Positions 1 to 8,442 are shown, numbered from the stretch's first letter. The stretch: DNA of 21,557 bases from an uncultured Sphingomonadales bacterium (GCA_903958285.1 CAJBSR010000049.1:1-21557); one strand, 5' to 3'. The notes: a model not told the origin generated them from the sequence alone. Numbers and translations: made by a program.

Positions 1-165
1 ACCCGCAAGGAAGAGCTGCTGGTGGCCAAGGACAACCTCTCCAAGATGTGGCTCCTGCGCCGCATCCTGATGCAGATGGGCACCGTAGATGCGATGGAGT
101 TCCTGCTCGACAAGATGAAGGATTCCAAGACCAACGACGACTTCTTCGACAGCATGAATCAGTAA
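1..165 (+). CDS. rho: Transcription termination factor Rho, C-terminal fragment (5' truncated by window)
   Basis: This is the last 54 codons and the TAA stop of a gene that begins before the window. The visible peptide opens with TRKEELLV, continues with a KMWLLRRIL segment, then DAMEFLLDKMK, and ends NDDFFDSMNQ. This matches the conserved C-terminus of Rho, the hexameric RNA helicase that terminates transcription; the E. coli protein shows the same TRKEELL, DAMEFL and TNDDFF pattern. The ATPase core and RNA-binding domain lie outside the window, so intactness cannot be judged. The stop codon is 9 bases upstream of the likely terC start, so the next gene could be co-transcribed. In many alphaproteobacteria rho sits directly beside mnmE; here about 3.7 kb separates them. 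Confidence 0.93.
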   Translation, partial: TRKEELLVAKDNLSKMWLLRRILMQMGTVDAMEFLLDKMKDSKTNDDFFDSMNQ

Positions 166-174
166 GGGGTGATG

Positions 175-906
175 ATGCTCGACCTTTTTCAACTGGCCTC
201 AACCAGTGCACCGGCACTGGGCGGATTCGGGGATATCTGGGGCCATATCGTCAATGACTTCTCCAACATCACAGAGCCCGCAGCGTTCGCGGCGTTCATG
301 CAGGTGTTGTTGATTGATCTTGTTCTCGCCGGCGACAATGCCATCGTCGTTGGCGCGCTGGCCGCGGGCCTTCCCGCCGATCAGCGTAAGAAGGTCATCG
401 TCATCGGCGTGGTCGCAGCGCTTGTCCTGCGCATCTTCTTTGCGCTGACGGTCAGCTGGCTGCTTGGCATTGTTGGCCTCGTGCTGGCGGGCGGTCTGCT
501 GCTCTTGTGGGTCGCCTGGCGCATGTACCGCGATCTTCACCACGGCGAAGCAGGTGTGTCACCGGGGTCGCCAGAGATTGCGGGTGATGAGGATTCGGGC
601 ATTCCTGCGGCGAAAAGCTTTGCAGCCGCCGCTTGGTCCGTCGCCATTGCCGACGTCTCCATGAGCCTCGACAATGTGCTCGCCGTGGCAGGCGCGGCAC
701 GGGAGCATCCGGGCATCCTCATTGTCGGCCTGATCTTTGCGGTCGCTCTGATGGGGATCGCGGCCAACGTGATCGCCCAGTATATTGAGCGGTATCGCTG
801 GATCGCCTGGTTCGGCCTTGCCGTCATCGTCTATGTGGCGGGCAAAATGATCTGGGAGGGCTTCCACGAGGTCCAACCCCATGTTCTGGCCATTGCAGGC
901 ATGTAA
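175..906 (+). CDS. TerC/YjbE-family integral membrane protein (putative metal ion exporter)
   Basis: The 243-residue protein is a polytopic inner-membrane protein of the TerC family, whose characterised members are linked to manganese export or metalation of secreted enzymes. Two signature acidic motifs are present: LAGDNAIV (Asp54, Asn55) in the first membrane segment and MSLDNVLAVAGAA (Asp166, Asn167) in the second half. These paired DN motifs are thought to sit in the membrane near the transport path. About seven hydrophobic segments are visible, with a polar loop around residues 118-148. The start is ambiguous: GTG at 169, ATG at 172 and ATG at 175 are in frame. The AGGGG ribosome site at 165-169 is best spaced for the ATG at 175. 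It directly follows rho. The actual substrate is not shown by sequence. Confidence 0.85.
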   Translation: MLDLFQLASTSAPALGGFGDIWGHIVNDFSNITEPAAFAAFMQVLLIDLVLAGDNAIVVGALAAGLPADQRKKVIVIGVVAALVLRIFFALTVSWLLGIVGLVLAGGLLLLWVAWRMYRDLHHGEAGVSPGSPEIAGDEDSGIPAAKSFAAAAWSVAIADVSMSLDNVLAVAGAAREHPGILIVGLIFAVALMGIAANVIAQYIERYRWIAWFGLAVIVYVAGKMIWEGFHEVQPHVLAIAGM

Positions 907-922
907 CGGATAGGGTCGCGGC

Positions 923-1516
923 ATGAACGATCCTTGGACCGATCAGCCGCGACTTTCCGGCCCGCACGTGACGCTTAGGCCCATGGTGCGGGCAGACCGC
1001 GATGTGATCGTCGCGGCCGCATCAGACGGCAAATTGTGGGAGCTATTCTACACCGCGGTTCCGTCCGAAGCGACGGTCGATGCCTATCTCGACACGGCAG
1101 AGCGGGAGGCAAGCTATGGCCGCGCCATGCCGTTCGTCGTGCTCAACGCGGCAGGTAAAGTGGTTGGCTGCACGCGCTACATGCGGATGAACAAAGCCGC
1201 CCGGCGGCTGGAGATCGGCACGACCTTCTATGCCAAATCGGCCCAGCAGTCGCCCGTCAACAGCGCGGCGAAACTCTTGTTGCTAACCCATGCTTTTGAA
1301 GTGATGGAAGCTTCTTGCGTCCAGCTGCGCACCGACCATTTCAACCATGCCTCTCAGCGGGCGATTGAGCGGTTGGGCGCAAAGAAGGATGGGGTTCTGC
1401 GGAACCACAGCATTGTCGACGGGCGGGTGCGCGATACCGTCTGCTACTCCATCATCGCCAATGAATGGCCGGGCGTGAGGCGTAATCTAGAGTTCAAATT
1501 GTTGCGCGACGTCTAA
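923..1516 (+). CDS. GNAT-family N-acetyltransferase (RimJ/RimL-like)
   Basis: A 197-residue soluble protein with the layout of the RimJ/RimL-type GNAT acetyltransferases, which transfer acetyl from acetyl-CoA to an amine such as a protein N-terminus or small molecule. Visible markers are the N-terminal strand LRPMVRADRD, a central segment VVGCTRYMRMNKAARRLEIGTTFY, the FNHASQRAIERLGAKKDGVLRNH stretch that in this family carries the end of the CoA-binding region, and a C-terminal DTVCYSIIANEWPGV strand typical of these enzymes. An AGGGT ribosome site seven bases upstream supports the ATG at 923. Only 16 bases separate it from the terC-like gene, so the two may be co-transcribed. The substrate is unknown. 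Confidence 0.85.
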   Translation: MNDPWTDQPRLSGPHVTLRPMVRADRDVIVAAASDGKLWELFYTAVPSEATVDAYLDTAEREASYGRAMPFVVLNAAGKVVGCTRYMRMNKAARRLEIGTTFYAKSAQQSPVNSAAKLLLLTHAFEVMEASCVQLRTDHFNHASQRAIERLGAKKDGVLRNHSIVDGRVRDTVCYSIIANEWPGVRRNLEFKLLRDV

Positions 1517-1559
1517 TCTGTCGATTGTGCCCCGGCGATGCGCGAGATAGCCTGCACAC

Positions 1560-2249
1560 ATGACGATACGCCTCCTTCTCCTCTCCCTCTCGCTTTTGGC
1601 CACGCCCTTGGCGGCGGCCCCTGCAAAGGTGACTGGGTTCAGCTATGTCTGGCCTAAGACCTTGGAAAAGACGCCCGCGCTGGTCGCGTATCTGAAGAAG
1701 GACCGCGCGGCGCAGTACAAGGACTATGCACCGCTCTTCAATGAACCCCCCGAAGCGGGTCCGCCGCTCGACAGCTATGAAAATGGAACGAGTTGGACGG
1801 TGCAGACGACACTGCCCGGACTCCTCATCCTTACCGGCCAGCGCTGGGCCTATACCGGCGGCGCGCATGGCTATGGCTATACGGACAGCCTGATCTGGGA
1901 TGTGAAGGCCGCGCGTGTGACGCCATTCTCTGGCCTGTTCACGAACCCCAAAGCGGCTGAGGTGTTGCTGACGCCCCTTTATTGCCGCGCACTGGATAAA
2001 GAGCGGATTGTGAAGCGCGGGGAACCAACACCGCGCGATGACATCTTCGGCGACTGCCCCAAGCTGTTTGAATCGGCCGAAATCTGGCCGGACAAGCCGA
2101 TCTATGGCAAGTTCAGCCGCATTGAGATGTCTCTGGGCGCTTACACGGCAGGCCCCTATTCCGAAGGCAGCTATGATCTGGAGATCATCATCCCCAAGGG
2201 GCTGAAGGCACTGGTGAAACCGCAATATCAGGCGCTTTTTCCGGGGTAA
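1560..2249 (+). CDS. Secreted DUF4163/DUF3298-type protein
   Basis: A 229-residue exported protein. Residues 1 to about 20 (MTIRLLLLSLSLLATPLAAA) form a clear Sec signal peptide without a lipobox cysteine. The mature part resembles the DUF4163/DUF3298 region found in the extracytoplasmic part of the anti-sigma factor RsiV and in many stand-alone periplasmic proteins. The diagnostic pieces are an N-terminal strand beginning FSYVWPKT, the YTGGAHGYGY motif near the middle, and a final DLEIIIPKGLKALVKPQYQALF strand. Two cysteines (in LYCRAL and GDCPKLF) could form a disulfide in the periplasm. The family binds ligands such as lysozyme in some firmicutes, but no ligand can be assigned here. The gene ends just before a dispersed palindromic repeat. 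Confidence 0.75.
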   Translation: MTIRLLLLSLSLLATPLAAAPAKVTGFSYVWPKTLEKTPALVAYLKKDRAAQYKDYAPLFNEPPEAGPPLDSYENGTSWTVQTTLPGLLILTGQRWAYTGGAHGYGYTDSLIWDVKAARVTPFSGLFTNPKAAEVLLTPLYCRALDKERIVKRGEPTPRDDIFGDCPKLFESAEIWPDKPIYGKFSRIEMSLGAYTAGPYSEGSYDLEIIIPKGLKALVKPQYQALFPG

Positions 2250-2257
2250 CCTACAGC

Positions 2258-2321
2258 GTCATCCCCGCGAAAGCGGGGATCCATAGATGGCCTAGTGGAT
2301 TCCCGCTTTCGCGGGAATGAC
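2258..2321. repeat. Dispersed palindromic repeat between convergent genes, possible bidirectional terminator
   Basis: Two 26-bp arms (2258-2283 and 2296-2321) are inverted copies differing at only two positions and flank a 12-bp centre. Each arm also contains its own small hairpin with a GAAA loop (CCCGCGAAAGCGGG type). The minus-strand reading gives HSRESGNP followed by WIPAFAGMT, the well-known spurious peptide pattern produced by this class of intergenic repeat in many proteobacterial genomes. It sits exactly between the stops of two convergent genes, so it could end transcription from both sides, although it lacks a clean T-run. Copies elsewhere in the genome are expected but cannot be checked here. 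Confidence 0.8.
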
Positions 2322-2329
2322 AGCAATTT

Positions 2330-3019
2330 TCACCCCAGATTCGCTTTGAAGAACGCCTCGGTCCGCCCATCGGCCAGCGCGGCACCCGCCTCATCCCGCC
2401 GGTTGCCCATTTCCGCAGCAAATCCGTGGTCGAGTCCGACATAATCATGCAGCGTCACCTTGGGGTGGCCGTCCAACCCGGCGTGGATCGCCGCCTGCGC
2501 TTCGGGGCCGACAAAATGATCGGCGGTCGGAATGTGGAGCATCAGGGGGTGGGCAATGGCGTGCGACTCGCCCAGCATCTGATCAATCATCACGCCATAA
2601 TAGCCGACAGACGCGTCAATATCGGTGCGGGCGGCTGCCATATAAGCGAGGCGCCCGCCAAGGCAGAAGCCGACACAACCGACCTTGGCAACAGGCGCGT
2701 GCCCGGCAAGGCCGTGGCGGATCGCTTTGATGACGGTTTCGATATCGAGCACGCCCTTATCCGCATCATATTGCTGGAAATAGCCAAAGGCTTCGTTGAG
2801 TTCAGCCTCGACATCAGGGTTGAGTTCCACGCCGGGTGCGAACCGCCAGAAGATGTCGAGCGCCACGGCCAGATAGCCCTTGGCTGCCCAGCTGTCGCAT
2901 TTCTGGCGGATGCCTGCGTTCAGGCCAAAGATCTCTGGAATCACGATAATCGCGGCGGTCGGCGTTGCGCTCGGCACCGCCACATAGAGGTTCATATCGC
3001 CCAATTTGGTCATCGTCAT
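2330..3019 (-). CDS. Dienelactone hydrolase family protein
   Basis: A 229-residue cytoplasmic alpha/beta hydrolase. The catalytic triad of the dienelactone hydrolase family is complete: nucleophile Cys119 in GFCLGG, Asp167 in PTADHF, and His198 in GLDHGF. Glu29 in the IPEIFG motif, which in the family contacts and activates the cysteine, is also present. The characterised enzyme opens dienelactone in chlorocatechol breakdown, but most chromosomal paralogues like this one have unknown ester or lactone substrates. The ATG at 3019 overlaps the stop of the upstream ogt gene by four bases, so the pair is translationally coupled. A second in-frame ATG lies six bases further in. No other aromatic degradation genes are in the window, so a catabolic role is not supported by context. 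Confidence 0.9.
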   Translation of the reverse strand: MTMTKLGDMNLYVAVPSATPTAAIIVIPEIFGLNAGIRQKCDSWAAKGYLAVALDIFWRFAPGVELNPDVEAELNEAFGYFQQYDADKGVLDIETVIKAIRHGLAGHAPVAKVGCVGFCLGGRLAYMAAARTDIDASVGYYGVMIDQMLGESHAIAHPLMLHIPTADHFVGPEAQAAIHAGLDGHPKVTLHDYVGLDHGFAAEMGNRRDEAGAALADGRTEAFFKANLG

Positions 3020-3519
3020 AGCAGTCGTGTCCTCTGATTTTGGGGGAGGTTGGCATATTCGAAATCGAGCAGCCAGCTCTTGGTGCGGGCGCCTGCGCCA
3101 CCGGAGTAGAATTCAGGCCCGGCGGCAGATGTGACGCGGTGGCACGGAATGATGAGGGGGAAGGGATTGGCCTTGCACGCCCCGCCGACAGCGCGGGCCA
3201 CGGAACCGCAATTTGCCGCGAGCTCACCATAAGTAATTGTTTTTCCATAAGGAATAGACGCGATGGCGGCGCGTAGGGCCGCGCCTTCTGCGCTTTCCAA
3301 TGGGGATAATGGCAAATCGAACTCGTGCAATCGCCCCGCAAACCAGGCGCCCAACTGGGCGACAGCGGCGGCGAGGACGGGGTGGGTGACATCCCCCTGC
3401 GTCGCCCCGGTGTCGACCGAGGGTGGGATGTGCAGGCCCGTCAGCCAATCGTCCGTCGCGCTTAATGTGAGCGCGCCCAAGGGGCTTGCGAATCTGGCTG
3501 TTGCGGATGCGCGGTGCAT
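3016..3519 (-). CDS. ogt: Methylated-DNA--protein-cysteine methyltransferase (O6-alkylguanine repair)
   Basis: A 167-residue suicide DNA-repair protein that moves the alkyl group from O6-alkylguanine to its own cysteine. The acceptor is Cys126 in the IIPCHRV motif. The upstream helix-turn-helix with YGKTITYGELAA and the arginine-finger segment VARAVGGA are conserved, as is the closing GGAGARTKSWLLDFE segment (usually GG...K..LL..E). The length matches the short Ogt/MGMT form without an Ada regulatory domain. It is first in a two-gene minus-strand unit with the dienelactone hydrolase (4-nt overlap). It is divergent from the DUF6489-like gene, so the 47-base gap at 3520-3566 must hold both promoters. 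GACKANP replaces the more usual GANGRNP, a mild deviation. Confidence 0.93.
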   Translation of the reverse strand: MHRASATARFASPLGALTLSATDDWLTGLHIPPSVDTGATQGDVTHPVLAAAVAQLGAWFAGRLHEFDLPLSPLESAEGAALRAAIASIPYGKTITYGELAANCGSVARAVGGACKANPFPLIIPCHRVTSAAGPEFYSGGAGARTKSWLLDFEYANLPQNQRTRLL

Positions 3520-3552
3520 GGCGCACAGATGACGGCTAATAGCGCATGGCTC

Positions 3553-3559
3553 AAGGGAG
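3553..3559 (+). promoter_or_regulatory. Ribosome binding site fixing the start at 3567
   Basis: AAGGGAG lies seven bases before the ATG at 3567. An in-frame ATG at 3546 would put this site inside the coding region, and the seven residues it adds do not look like part of a folded protein. The start at 3567 is therefore preferred. Confidence 0.7.
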
Positions 3560-3566
3560 TTGGCCC

Positions 3567-3818
3567 ATGAAGTTCAATATTGAGGTTGAATGCACCCCTG
3601 AAGAGGTGCGGCGTCTGGTGGGTCTGCCCGATCTGACCGAGGTGCATGATGTCTATCTCGACAAGATGAAGGACGTCATGACCACGGGCCTGACACCGGA
3701 CATGGTCGACACGATGGTCCGCAGCTGGGTGCCCGGTGGCGCCGCCGGCATGGATTTCGTGAAGGATCTGGTGAAGGGCCTTTCCTCCGCGACATCAACG
3801 CCGAAAAAGAAGGATTAG
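3567..3818 (+). CDS. Small DUF6489-like protein
   Basis: An 83-residue soluble protein beginning MKFNIEVECTPEEVRRLVGLPD, then a helical run (VHDVYLDKMKDVM), a TPDMVDTMVRSWVPGGAAGMDFVKDLV segment, and a lysine-rich tail ending PKKKD. The overall pattern is that of the DUF6489 family, small proteins common in sphingomonads with no established function; I make this assignment from memory of the family and not from a search. There is no signal peptide or membrane segment. It lies 21 bases upstream of mnmE on the same strand, so it may be co-transcribed with the tRNA modification gene. The mostly helical, amphipathic look invites comparison with granule- or membrane-associated small proteins, but nothing in the sequence proves that. 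Confidence 0.7.
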   Translation: MKFNIEVECTPEEVRRLVGLPDLTEVHDVYLDKMKDVMTTGLTPDMVDTMVRSWVPGGAAGMDFVKDLVKGLSSATSTPKKKD

Positions 3819-3839
3819 GCGCGCCAATCCCGCCTTTTT

Positions 3840-5105
3840 ATGCGTTCAGAGACCATCTTTGCCCTGTCCAGTGGGTTGCCGCCCTCCGGTATCGCCGTCG
3901 TCCGCATCAGCGGGCCGCAGGCGGGGGCTGCACTGACGGCGCTGGCCGGACCCTTGCCGGAACCCCGTCGTGCCAGCCTGAGGCGCTTCCGGGGTGTGGA
4001 TGGGGCGACATTGGATGACGGCTTGGCGCTTTGGTTCCCGGGGCCTGCAACGGCGACTGGCGAAGATCTGGCTGAGCTGCACCTTCATGGAGGGCGCGCT
4101 GTTGTAGCGGCGGTTCTGGAGGCGTTGGGCGGGATCCCGGGGTGCCGGATGGCCGAAGCCGGAGAGTTTACCCGTCGTGCGTTTGAAAATGGCCGGATTG
4201 ACCTGACGGAGGCTGAGGGACTGGCGGGTCTGCTCGCCGCTGAGACGGAATTGCAGCGCCGCTCCGCACTGGCTCTGGCCGAAGGCGGGATGGGCCGGTT
4301 GGTCGCTTCATGGGAGGTGACCTTGCTGCGCGAATCAGCGCGGTTGGAGGCGCTGCTCGACTTCTCGGACGAAGGCGATGTGGCCGATGATTTGCCTGAT
4401 GTCGCACCTTTGCAGGGGCTGGCAGATGAGATGGCGGCACTGCTCGCAAGCCCGCCGGCGGAGCGCTTGCGCGACGGTGTAAAGGTCGTGCTCGGCGGCC
4501 CGCCGAATGCAGGAAAATCTAGTCTTTTCAATGCTTTGATTGATCGCGACGCAGCAATTGTAACCGATATTGCGGGCACAACACGCGACCGGATTGAAGC
4601 GCCGGTCTCGCTGGATGGCGTGCCGCTTCTGTTCGTGGACACTGCCGGTTTGCACGAGGATGCCGCCGATGCCGTTGAGGCGATTGGCATGGCGCGGTCG
4701 TCCGAGGCACTGGATGCCGCGGATATCATCCTCTGGCTGGGAGACGCGTCGACGTCACCGCCCGATGCGATTCTCGTTGCGCCCAAGGCCGATCTTTCCC
4801 CCCGCGCTGAGGGCCTTCCGGTGTCCGTCCGGACGGGAGAGGGGCTGGCGGACTTGCGGACGGCCATCCTTGCCCGCGCCAAGACCCTTTTACCCCAACC
4901 GGGCGCGCTGGCGCTTAATGCCCGCCATCGGACTATTGTGGCGGAAGTGGCGGACCTTGTTTCAGAGGCGGCATCTTCGAACGATGTCCTGATTCGCGCC
5001 GAGCAACTCCGCGTGGCCCGGACGGTGCTGGACCGGTTAACCGGGCGCTCCGGGGTCGAATCGATGCTCGACGCCCTCTTCGGGGCGTTTTGCATCGGGA
5101 AGTAG
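3840..5105 (+). CDS. mnmE: tRNA modification GTPase MnmE
   Basis: MnmE works with MnmG to place the 5-carboxymethylaminomethyl group on uridine 34 of certain tRNAs. The 421-residue protein has the N-terminal formyl-THF-binding domain (start SETIFALSSG, then GEFTRRAFENGRIDLTEAEG near 107-126), a helical domain, and an inserted G domain. G1 is GGPPNAGKSS (219-228), G2 lies in DIAGTTRD (243-250), and G3 is DTAG (267-270). The protein ends in CIGK, the catalytic C-terminal cysteine motif. The G4 position reads PKAD (315-318) in place of NKxD, so the usual asparagine is missing. The ATG at 3840 has no good ribosome site, but the conserved N-terminus fixes it. An 81-base gap containing a parS site separates it from mnmG. 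Confidence 0.96.
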   Translation: MRSETIFALSSGLPPSGIAVVRISGPQAGAALTALAGPLPEPRRASLRRFRGVDGATLDDGLALWFPGPATATGEDLAELHLHGGRAVVAAVLEALGGIPGCRMAEAGEFTRRAFENGRIDLTEAEGLAGLLAAETELQRRSALALAEGGMGRLVASWEVTLLRESARLEALLDFSDEGDVADDLPDVAPLQGLADEMAALLASPPAERLRDGVKVVLGGPPNAGKSSLFNALIDRDAAIVTDIAGTTRDRIEAPVSLDGVPLLFVDTAGLHEDAADAVEAIGMARSSEALDAADIILWLGDASTSPPDAILVAPKADLSPRAEGLPVSVRTGEGLADLRTAILARAKTLLPQPGALALNARHRTIVAEVADLVSEAASSNDVLIRAEQLRVARTVLDRLTGRSGVESMLDALFGAFCIGK

Positions 5106-5132
5106 GCCTGTTTTGCCGCTTCAGACCATCCC

Positions 5133-5146
5133 GTTTCACGTGAAAC
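5133..5146. other. parS centromere site 1 (intergenic mnmE-mnmG)
   Basis: The perfect 14-bp palindrome GTTTCACGTGAAAC is the core of the near-universal parS sequence bound by ParB. This copy has the consensus A on the 3' flank but C on the 5' flank. It is the only one of the four that is not inside a gene. Confidence 0.95.
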
Positions 5147-5186
5147 ACATTTGACCGACTCTTCGGCTGCGCGTAGCGGCAAGAGC

Positions 5187-7034
5187 ATGACGCAGAGTTT
5201 TGACGTGATCGTGGTGGGCGGAGGCCATGCCGGCTGTGAAGCGGCCTGTGCGGCGGCGCGCATGGGCGCACGGACCGCGCTCGTCAGCTTCCGGCGCGAT
5301 ATGATCGGTGCCATGTCCTGCAACCCGGCCATTGGGGGCTTGGGCAAAGGCCATCTCGTGCGTGAGGTGGACGCGTTTGATGGAATATTGGCGTGCGCTG
5401 CCGATGCCGCCGCCATCCACTATCGTATGCTGAACGCGTCCAAGGGCGCCGCCGTCCAGGGCCCGCGCATCCAGGCGGACCGTAAGCTGTTCAAGGCGGC
5501 CATCCATGAGATTCTCGCGCAGCAGGATAATCTGACTATTGTTGAGGGCGAGGCTGCCGCACTTGTGTTGGAGGACGGGCGTCTGTGCGGGCTGACGCTT
5601 GGCAGCGGTGAGGTGCTGACCAGCGCGACGCTGGTGCTCGCGACAGGCACCTTCCTCAACGGCAAGATGTTTTGCGGCGAAGACCGGAATGTCGGCGGAC
5701 GCGTGGGCGAGGCGGCGGCGGTCACGCTGGGCACGCAGCTGCGCGCGCTCAACCTGCCGATGGGACGTTTGAAGACTGGCACACCGGCGCGGCTTGATGG
5801 TCGGACGATCAATTGGGCCGGGCTCGACATTCAGATGTCGGACGGAGAGACGTGGACCTTCTCAGACCTGACCGAACGCCGCACTGCGCCACAGCTCTGG
5901 TGTGCCATCACCCGCACGAACACGGCGACGCACGACATCATCCGCGCGGCGCTGGACCGATCCCCGCTCTTTTCGGGCGACATAGAGGGGCAGGGGCCGC
6001 GCTATTGCCCGTCGATTGAGGACAAGATCCACCGTTTTGGCGATCGGGACGGCCATCAGGTCTTTCTCGAGCCGGAGGGGCTGGACGACGCGCTCATCTA
6101 CCCCAATGGCATTTCAACCTCTTTGCCGGAGGATGTTCAACTCGCCTTCCTGCGCACCATGCCTGGGTTGGAAGCGGTCGAGATCGTTCAGCCGGGCTAT
6201 GCCGTTGAATATGATCACATTGATCCGCGTGCTTTGGCCAACACGTTGGAGATTCGTGGGCTGCCCGGAGTCTTCTGTGCAGGCCAGATCAATGGCACAA
6301 CGGGGTATGAGGAGGCGTCGGCCCAAGGCCTGATGGCGGGCCTGAACGCGGCGGCAAAGGCGCTTGGCCGTCCGCCGCTCGTGCTGGATCGGGCCTCGTC
6401 CTATATCGGCGTGCTCATTGACGATCTCGTTTTGCAGGGCGTGACCGAGCCTTACCGGATGCTGACGGCACGGGCTGAGTATCGATTGCGTCTGCGGGCG
6501 GACAATGCCGCGACTCGACTTACACCCATTGCACTGGCGACCGGTTGTGTTGGTGAGCAGCGGCGTGACTGGTTCGTTTCACGTGAAACCGAGCGGGCTC
6601 GGGGCCGTGAGATTCTCGACACGCGCTATGCAACGAGCGACCTTCGTTCTGCGGGACTGGAGGTGAAGGCGGGTGCCGACGCGCAATCGCTGTTCGACTG
6701 GTTGCGGTTCGTCGATGCCAAGCCTGACGCCCTCATCGCGCTTTGCCCTGCGCTCGCAGCGATTTCGACGCCGGTTCTCGCCGAACTGATCGAAGATGCA
6801 CGCTATGCACCCTATATTGCGCGTCAGGACGCGGAAGTCCGCGCCATGCGGGCCAATGACAAGATTCCGCTGTCAGCCGTGGACTTCACCGCTGTCCCTG
6901 GTCTGTCCAATGAGATGGTCGAGCGGTTGCAGGCCGCGCGTCCAGCAACCCTTGGCGCTGCGGAACGGGTGCGGGGCATTACGCCCACGGCGTTGGCGGC
7001 GATCCTTGTTCAGGCCAAGCGAGTCGCCGCGTGA
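5187..7034 (+). CDS. mnmG: tRNA uridine-5-carboxymethylaminomethyl(34) synthesis enzyme MnmG
   Basis: The FAD- and NADH-dependent partner of MnmE in wobble-uridine modification, 615 residues, the usual family length. The N-terminal dinucleotide-binding motif is [12 protein letters not shown] (from residue 9), followed by [23 protein letters not shown], the [16 protein letters not shown] segment, [12 protein letters not shown], and [16 protein letters not shown] near the FAD site. The reading frame could extend upstream to a TTG at 5151, but the added residues are not conserved and the ATG at 5187 gives the standard [13 protein letters not shown] start. A parS site lies within the coding region and encodes VSRET at about residue 464. 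The TGA stop overlaps the rsmG GTG start (GTGA), so translation is coupled. Confidence 0.97.
   Translation: MTQSFDVIVVGGGHAGCEAACAAARMGARTALVSFRRDMIGAMSCNPAIGGLGKGHLVREVDAFDGILACAADAAAIHYRMLNASKGAAVQGPRIQADRKLFKAAIHEILAQQDNLTIVEGEAAALVLEDGRLCGLTLGSGEVLTSATLVLATGTFLNGKMFCGEDRNVGGRVGEAAAVTLGTQLRALNLPMGRLKTGTPARLDGRTINWAGLDIQMSDGETWTFSDLTERRTAPQLWCAITRTNTATHDIIRAALDRSPLFSGDIEGQGPRYCPSIEDKIHRFGDRDGHQVFLEPEGLDDALIYPNGISTSLPEDVQLAFLRTMPGLEAVEIVQPGYAVEYDHIDPRALANTLEIRGLPGVFCAGQINGTTGYEEASAQGLMAGLNAAAKALGRPPLVLDRASSYIGVLIDDLVLQGVTEPYRMLTARAEYRLRLRADNAATRLTPIALATGCVGEQRRDWFVSRETERARGREILDTRYATSDLRSAGLEVKAGADAQSLFDWLRFVDAKPDALIALCPALAAISTPVLAELIEDARYAPYIARQDAEVRAMRANDKIPLSAVDFTAVPGLSNEMVERLQAARPATLGAAERVRGITPTALAAILVQAKRVAA
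6576..6589. other. parS site 2 (inside mnmG)
   Basis: A second perfect GTTTCACGTGAAAC palindrome, in frame within mnmG, where it encodes Val-Ser-Arg-Glu-Thr. Both outer flanking bases depart from the 16-bp consensus (C on each side). Confidence 0.95.
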
Positions 7035-7659
7035 CCGAGGACGAAGCCCAAGACTGGCTGCGCGAGACACTCGATGTTTCACGTGAAACGCTCGACAAGC
7101 TGGACCGTTATCGCACGCTGGTGCTTGAGGGGGCCGAAGAGCAGAACCTCATTGCACGCTCCACCTTCGACGTGTTCTGGACGCGGCATATTGTGGACTC
7201 CGCCCAGCTCCTCCCTTTGGCGGCCGAGGCCGCTGCAGGAGATTGGCTCGATCTCGGCGCAGGAGCGGGCATGCCGGGGATCGTGGTTGCGATCCTATCC
7301 GATCGCCCCGTCCATCTTGTGGAGGAGCGACGTGGGCGGGTTAATTTCCTCAATCGCGTCATTGAAGACTTGGATTTGCCCAATGCACAAGTCTTTGGAT
7401 GTAAAGTACAAGCGTTGCGCCATGCGCCGGCAGCCGTCATCAGCGCGCGTGCTTTTGCACCTTTGCCCAAGCTCTTTGATCTCGCCCACAGCTTTTCCAC
7501 ACAAAAGACGGTCTGGTTGCTGCCAAAAGGTCGTTCGGCACGTGACGAACTGGCCAATGCACAGCATAACTGGCAAGGGACGTTTCACGTGAAACCGAGT
7601 TTGACGGATTCAGAGGCTGCAATCCTTGTAGCGACGGGCGTCAGGAAGGCTGCAAGACG

Positions 7660-7663
<4 letters not shown>
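7031..7663 (+). CDS. rsmG: 16S rRNA (guanine(527)-N7)-methyltransferase RsmG
   Basis: A 210-residue SAM-dependent methyltransferase that modifies G527 in the 530 loop of 16S rRNA; loss of this mark gives low-level streptomycin resistance in several bacteria. The SAM motif [17 protein letters not shown] spans residues 72-88, followed by [17 protein letters not shown] and a later [15 protein letters not shown] segment, all typical of the family. Translation starts at GTG 7031, which overlaps the mnmG stop, and ends in an ATGA overlap with parA. The gene carries two parS sites: one near the 5' end encoding VSRET (residues 16-20), and one near the 3' end encoding FHVK. The clustering of two centromere sites in one short gene constrains its codons at both ends. 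Confidence 0.96.
7076..7089. other. parS site 3 (5' part of rsmG)
   Basis: A perfect GTTTCACGTGAAAC core, preceded by the consensus T. It is read in the same frame as the mnmG copy and again encodes Val-Ser-Arg-Glu-Thr. Confidence 0.95.
7582..7595. other. parS site 4 (3' part of rsmG)
   Basis: A perfect GTTTCACGTGAAAC core in a different frame from sites 2 and 3; here it encodes Thr-Phe-His-Val-Lys-Pro. It lies only 65 bases before the parA start codon. Confidence 0.95.

Positions 7664-8438
<775 letters not shown>

Positions 8439-8442
<4 letters not shown>

Noticed and set aside
140-174. Possible manganese riboswitch before the TerC-like gene
   Set aside because: Only 9 bases separate the rho stop from the likely start, and the sequence before that is rho coding DNA, leaving no room for a yybP-ykoY type leader.
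2251-2448. Possible small minus-strand protein containing HSRESGNP and WIPAFAGMT
   Set aside because: This is the typical false peptide made by translating a dispersed intergenic repeat; the rest overlaps the end of the hydrolase gene in another frame.
5151-5186. Upstream TTG start for mnmG
   Set aside because: It would begin five bases after a parS core and add 12 residues not typical of MnmG. The ATG at 5187 gives the standard N-terminus.
4085-5416. 443-codon open frame on the minus strand opposite mnmE and the start of mnmG
   Set aside because: It is serine/alanine/arginine-rich low-information sequence mirroring the GC-rich codons of mnmE, spans two certain genes and the parS site, and matches no family I recognise.
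7493-7501. TTTTCCACA, a match to the DnaA box consensus, in the origin-proximal gene block
   Set aside because: It is a single box inside rsmG with no cluster, AT-rich stretch or second strong box nearby, so no origin is claimed.
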